Assembly (NCBI GenBank): GCA_947072805.1
Contig: CAMTJK010000112.1
Location: forward strand, 1 to 10,647
Source: an uncultured Prevotella sp.
GTDB lineage: Bacteria; Bacteroidota; Bacteroidia; Bacteroidales; Bacteroidaceae
DNA: 10,647 bases
Reading direction: 5' to 3'
This document shows, in pieces, positions 7,181 through 10,647 of this stretch. The translations under genes and the position numbers were made by a program. A model generated the notes under the pieces. The model was given only the letters and a program-made list of their open reading frames with translations. It was not told the origin of the DNA and did no database searches. Position 1 is the first letter of the stretch, and every line of letters starts with the position of its first letter.

Positions 7181-9437
7181 AATGTTTTATGATGTGTGAG
7201 AGAATATAATCCACCATAAGATGCTTTTCCGTTTCACTTATGCCGTGAGATGTGAAGAACAGCCACTCCTCTTTCTCCATTATTTCCGATTCCGCCATCT
7301 CACGGTATTGCGCAAGATGGGCATCAGGACATTTGCGACGCAAATAATCTACGAAAAGGGCAACGGCATCAGTTATCCTACCCGAAAACCAAGCGCAATA
7401 ACCTTCGTTTAGTATATCGGCTTCGGTCACATTACCATTGTCACGAAGTTTCCCGTATATACGTTCCGCATTGTCGTACTTTCCGGCACCTGTCAGCGCA
7501 CGGGCAAGTACACGGCATACATCAACGTCATCAGGATTCTCATAGTGCAGTCTGTACAGCACTTTCTGCGCTTCCTCGTAACGCATGCTGTTGGTCAGGC
7601 ATATACTGTACCCCAGAAGATAAGTTCTGTTGTCCGGATCAAGCTCCACAAGAGTGCTGTAGGTTTTACACGCCTCATAATAGTTCCAATCACGGAATGT
7701 AGCCCTTGCGTAACCGTGAAGAGCTCTCTTGTCGTCCGGCTTCAACGACAGTGCACATTTATAGCACTCTGACGCCGTAAGACTTTTTAAGTTCGAAAGG
7801 GCAAAAGCGTCAGTATGTCGCATAAGAATATCGCCGGCAATAATATAGAAGCGATAGTCGTGCGATTTCGAACAGTTGGCAAGCAACTCAGCCGCCTCAA
7901 CCGGCATTTTGTGCTTTACCATAAACGCCGCAATCTCACAGAATCCCTTTTCTATCTGCGTTGCACAGAATGTTCTGTCGGCAAGAAAAAGGAATGAAGG
8001 GCGTGATGCCGTACCCTGTCGTATGTTGAACGGGTCATGGAACAGGTTGTTCCATCGGAAGAGTTTGAAGAATCTGTATATGTCATAGAGATACGTACGT
8101 CTTATGTACGCCGGAGTATCCGTTTCCTCACCGGCAAGTCCCATCATGCCTGTCGCTTCTCCGTTGCCAATCATCTCACGCATATTGGGCGGCATGCTGT
8201 CGTAGACTTTTCTGAACGTAATCACCAGCGAATACTTGTCACTGTTACAGAATGGTGCTTTGCCAAGAATGGCATCAAGCATCCCCGTCTTTCCGAATTC
8301 GTCATAAACAGGACTTATCTCCGGATGTTCGGGGTAGAAAGGCACAAACCAATTACACAATGTCGAGAAGAAAGGGAAACCTTTCATGTGCGAGAAACCT
8401 CCGAAATATATATCAGAACCGGCTTTCTGCATGTCCATCATTTTACGGAAACTCTCCTCCAGCTTTTCCATCTTGCGTTCGGAGGCCTCCGGGTCAAGAA
8501 TGTCCTGCATTGCATCTTCCTGAATCTCCTCTATTCCGTTGGGTGTTATGTTAAGATTATTGTGTTTAAGTATGTCTGGTATTATTTCCGTCTGGATCTT
8601 TCTGTTATCGCTACCGGCTTTCATGCAATACAGCATCTGTATCTGAAGCTCCATAAGCTCGTTGCACACGCCGCTGTCGTCAAGCAAGTCCTCCACTATT
8701 TCTCTCACCTCCGGAAATACTTCCGCATAGCAAGCGTGCAGAGAAAGCACCCATCCTACGAGCGCTCTCTGCCTGATACGCTCATCACTGCTGCAGCGGT
8801 AAATATCTATGAGTAGTCGGAACTTGCACTCATCAAACATATTCATCGTGCTCAACATCAGTGCCGAGACAATGACCTGACGGTCGTTGCCATCCACTGT
8901 AGGTGAAAGAAGTATATCCTTAAAAGTTTCATAGTAAGCCTCTCCCCACTGTAATGAGGTTACTATGGCGTCGAAGATGTCACACAGCAACTGATGGTGC
9001 GCGGCATATATTTCCTTCCTGCGTTCCTTCCTTTTCGCGCTGTTCTCGAGTTCGAGCATCGCCACATCAACTACAAAAGCCTCCAGCGAACTCTTCAGGG
9101 TAGACACAGACAGTTCACTGTCTTTTCTTGACGTCTTCCGCTGCAGGTCTGACATATATCCCGAATCCGTAAACGCCCATTGGCAATATATATCGGCAGT
9201 CAGACGATATGTGCGTTTTATCAACGTGGCATAAATACTCTCTCGTTGCGGGTCGTCGCAGCCTTTCGCCCAGTATTCGCTCATGCGCTCATAGTCGTTG
9301 CGTATAGGCATTAGGCGCGAGGAGACATGATAATTGGGATACTTGCAGCCGAAGGTTTCAAGGCCGTCCATTGCCGCACTGAGTTTGTAGTCGTCAAGTG
9401 ACGAAAATACGTCGTCGAGTTCTTTATTTGATTTCAT
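7179..9437 (-). CDS. Large cytoplasmic TPR-repeat protein of unknown function
   Basis: This 752-residue protein has no signal peptide or membrane helix, so it should stay in the cytoplasm. Its last third (about 525-705) contains tetratricopeptide-type helical pairs, for example ASECYKCALSLKPDD, EACKTYSTLVELDPDN, YEEAQKVLYRLHYENPDD and NAERIYGKLRDNG, which usually form a protein-binding superhelix. The first 330 residues are acidic and predicted helical with no motif I recognise. A charged stretch (about 325-345) is followed by an aromatic segment with FFSTLCNWFVPFYPEHP (near 355-375) that looks like a conserved core. The start is set at ATG 9437, which overlaps the end of the upstream lipoprotein gene by 14 bases; the ATG further upstream at 9512 would overlap that gene by 89 bases and adds a basic, unlikely N-terminus. 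The overlap implies translational coupling and a shared process with the lipoprotein. I cannot assign a function. Confidence 0.85.
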   Translation of the reverse strand: MKSNKELDDVFSSLDDYKLSAAMDGLETFGCKYPNYHVSSRLMPIRNDYERMSEYWAKGCDDPQRESIYATLIKRTYRLTADIYCQWAFTDSGYMSDLQRKTSRKDSELSVSTLKSSLEAFVVDVAMLELENSAKRKERRKEIYAAHHQLLCDIFDAIVTSLQWGEAYYETFKDILLSPTVDGNDRQVIVSALMLSTMNMFDECKFRLLIDIYRCSSDERIRQRALVGWVLSLHACYAEVFPEVREIVEDLLDDSGVCNELMELQIQMLYCMKAGSDNRKIQTEIIPDILKHNNLNITPNGIEEIQEDAMQDILDPEASERKMEKLEESFRKMMDMQKAGSDIYFGGFSHMKGFPFFSTLCNWFVPFYPEHPEISPVYDEFGKTGMLDAILGKAPFCNSDKYSLVITFRKVYDSMPPNMREMIGNGEATGMMGLAGEETDTPAYIRRTYLYDIYRFFKLFRWNNLFHDPFNIRQGTASRPSFLFLADRTFCATQIEKGFCEIAAFMVKHKMPVEAAELLANCSKSHDYRFYIIAGDILMRHTDAFALSNLKSLTASECYKCALSLKPDDKRALHGYARATFRDWNYYEACKTYSTLVELDPDNRTYLLGYSICLTNSMRYEEAQKVLYRLHYENPDDVDVCRVLARALTGAGKYDNAERIYGKLRDNGNVTEADILNEGYCAWFSGRITDAVALFVDYLRRKCPDAHLAQYREMAESEIMEKEEWLFFTSHGISETEKHLMVDYILSHIIKH

Positions 9438-10365
9438 CGCTATCCACTTTCTTAGCCAACCATTCAGCCGCCCTTTCCATATCTTCCTTTCGCGGAGGCA
9501 TGGCATGGGCAAACTTCAAGTCAGCAGGTAAGGCATTAACAACTGCGGCATTCACCTTGCAGTACTGGCTTATGAGCTGGCTGTAATGTTTCAGCCCGTG
9601 CTTGTTTATCGAGTCGCACGCCATGTTATATGCCTTCAACAGCACGTTCCACTGCTTCTGCCGTGCCGTATCGTTCCTTGCCTCTTGTCTTGCTGCAATC
9701 ACTCCCATTTTCATACCAACCTTTCGCGAGTCCATAAGCACCGGATTCTTCTGCATTCTCGCCACCGTGGCCTGCGGTTCGGTGAGCAGTACGGCATCCA
9801 TCTCGTTGTTCTGCAACATTCTCAATCTCACATCCACATCATTGACCTGTATTCTGAACACCATCTCGGAAATCAGCCTTGCGCTGTCCACGGCGTGGTC
9901 GGCAAGCATATCTGTCACCGAATAGCGTGTCATGGCTATCATTTTGTCGTTCAACTGTTTCAGCTCCTTTATGCGGGCAATGCGGTTCGTTATAAGTTGC
10001 CAGTATGCGTTTGTTGTGGTTATGTACACAAGCGGAGTGCCAAGTGTCTCCATTCTTGCAGCGCGCACCATATCGGTGACAGCTCCCTCCACCCTTTTGT
10101 TTACGAGAGCGGTATCACAATCCATCTGGGCAGTATATAATTTCAGTCTCACATCGGCTCCAAGCGAATCGAAGAGGTGGTATTGTCGTGCCACGTAAAG
10201 GGGCAGACAGTCGAGCGTTGGCATCACGGCAATCTTCAGTGCAGCCTCATTTTCCTTTGCCAGCCTTTGGCGTTCGCTGCGTGAGAGGCGCTTCTGTTCC
10301 TCGTAAGACTGTCCGCAAGCCACTGCCACGAGCATTGCCACTGCCATTAAAACAACATTTTTCAT
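9424..10365 (-). CDS. Lipoprotein resembling an ABC-transporter substrate-binding protein (NMT1/SsuA-like fold)
   Basis: The 313-residue protein begins with a lipoprotein signal (MKNVVLMAVAMLVAVAC, lipidation at Cys17), followed by a charged spacer rich in Glu, Lys and Arg (18-36) that could tether the domain to the membrane. From about residue 42 the pattern KIAVMPTLDCLPLYVARQYHLF, and later the segments GAVTDMVRAARM and MDAVLLTEPQATVARMQ, resembles the substrate-binding proteins of the taurine/sulfonate/thiamine-precursor (NMT1-like) class: a lobe opening with a short strand, a ligand loop and a helix. No permease or ATPase gene is adjacent; the co-transcribed neighbour is a TPR protein. 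It may therefore serve a distant transporter or act as a ligand sensor. The start is ATG 10365, where the signal begins; the in-frame ATG at 10398 would place 11 extra residues before it. Confidence 0.82.
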   Translation of the reverse strand: MKNVVLMAVAMLVAVACGQSYEEQKRLSRSERQRLAKENEAALKIAVMPTLDCLPLYVARQYHLFDSLGADVRLKLYTAQMDCDTALVNKRVEGAVTDMVRAARMETLGTPLVYITTTNAYWQLITNRIARIKELKQLNDKMIAMTRYSVTDMLADHAVDSARLISEMVFRIQVNDVDVRLRMLQNNEMDAVLLTEPQATVARMQKNPVLMDSRKVGMKMGVIAARQEARNDTARQKQWNVLLKAYNMACDSINKHGLKHYSQLISQYCKVNAAVVNALPADLKFAHAMPPRKEDMERAAEWLAKKVDSDEIK

Positions 10366-10464
10366 ATCGGCTTTCTTTAAGTAAAAAAGGGAGCCCACAA
10401 AACATCATGCAAAGCGGACAACCCTTGTTATGTATCAATGTGCGATATTAGCCTTATCACGTTG

Positions 10465-10472
10465 CAAAAGTA
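10465..10472 (-). promoter_or_regulatory. -7 box of the lipoprotein/TPR operon promoter
   Basis: Read on the - strand this is TACTTTTG, an exact fit to the Bacteroidetes -7 consensus TAnnTTTG. Transcription would start near 10458, giving a leader of about 93 bases before ATG 10365. The expected -33 position (about 10492-10497) has no TTTG, so the promoter may depend on an activator. Confidence 0.55.
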
Positions 10473-10483
10473 ATAATAAAATC

Positions 10484-10502
10484 TGAAATACATATCATTT
10501 CA
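10484..10502. promoter_or_regulatory. Possible operator dyad TGAAAT-N7-ATTTCA
   Basis: TGAAAT (10484-10489) and ATTTCA (10497-10502) form a perfect 6-bp inverted repeat with a 7-base spacer. It spans roughly -26 to -44 of the predicted - strand start and covers the spot where a -33 element should be. A regulator binding there is plausible, but AT-rich dyads of this size also arise by chance. Confidence 0.3.
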
Positions 10503-10597
10503 TGTGATTTAAGCCCTAAACGATATTTTAGATTCAAGTGGGCCTCGTCTGCCTGCATCGGACTTATGACCAATGCAAAGCCAAACAGCATTATTCA

Positions 10598-10642
10598 AGT
10601 TTCATTAACAGTTTAGAAAAATCTTTACTTTAACGTGTGTTA
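10598..10642 (-). repeat. 45-bp inverted repeat, right copy, with complete TTAAC-N4-GTTAA dyad
   Basis: This is the partner of bases 1-45, read on the - strand, with 44 of 45 positions identical. Here the full dyad TTAACACACGTTAA is visible (10630-10643). The copy lies 232 bp before the lipoprotein start and points inward, as the left copy does toward kdsA. The intergenic sequence between it and the -7 box at 10465 contains no gene that I can support. Confidence 0.85.
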
Positions 10643-10647
10643 ATCGG

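Noticed and set aside
8037..8816. 259-codon open frame on the + strand inside the TPR gene
   Set aside because: It is antisense to a well-supported gene, has no recognisable domain, and its composition is that expected of a shadow frame.
1..10647. Whole window as a transposon or integrative element bounded by terminal inverted repeats
   Set aside because: No transposase, integrase or target-site duplication is seen, and the cargo includes core Kdo-synthesis genes.

Overview
The window looks like chromosomal DNA from a member of the Bacteroidales, most likely a Prevotella-type genome. The evidence is: promoter -7 boxes of the Bacteroidetes form TAnnTTTG; no Shine-Dalgarno sequences before the starts; a giant periplasmic-propeller/AraC regulator of the hybrid two-component (HTCS) type, which is typical of this phylum; and a metal-type KdsA. 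The genus is inference. I see no rRNA, tRNA, CRISPR array, transposase or phage gene.

Layout: two convergent operons meet near 7.1-7.2 kb. On the + strand lie kdsA (298-1050), kdsD (1099-2046), a regulator of 1260 residues (2064-5846) and a secreted phospholipase D / cardiolipin-synthase-like protein (5847-7103). The last three genes are packed without spacers, so they are probably co-transcribed. On the - strand lie a lipoprotein resembling an ABC-transporter substrate-binding protein (9424-10365) and, overlapping it by 14 bases, a 752-residue TPR protein (7179-9437). A hairpin at 7142-7180 lies between the converging operons. Intergenic DNA of about 0.3 kb flanks each side.

How the genes may work together: KdsD makes arabinose 5-phosphate and KdsA condenses it with phosphoenolpyruvate to Kdo 8-phosphate, the precursor of the Kdo that links lipid A to the rest of LPS. 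The PLD protein points to phospholipid metabolism. The + strand operon therefore reads as an envelope operon with its own membrane-spanning regulator. The - strand pair has no recognisable partner permease or ATPase, and its job is unknown.

Two things stand out. First, the regulator keeps the signal peptide, propeller, Y_Y_Y domain, membrane helix and AraC DNA-binding domain of an HTCS, but the whole phosphorelay is gone: the phosphoacceptor His is replaced by Asp835, there is no HATPase domain, and the receiver Asp is replaced by Lys983. It looks like a phosphorylation-independent transmembrane transcription factor. Second, a 45-bp repeat with 44/45 identity lies at the two ends of the window in inverted orientation, roughly 230-250 bp before the first start codon of each operon, and it contains a TTAAC-N4-GTTAA dyad.
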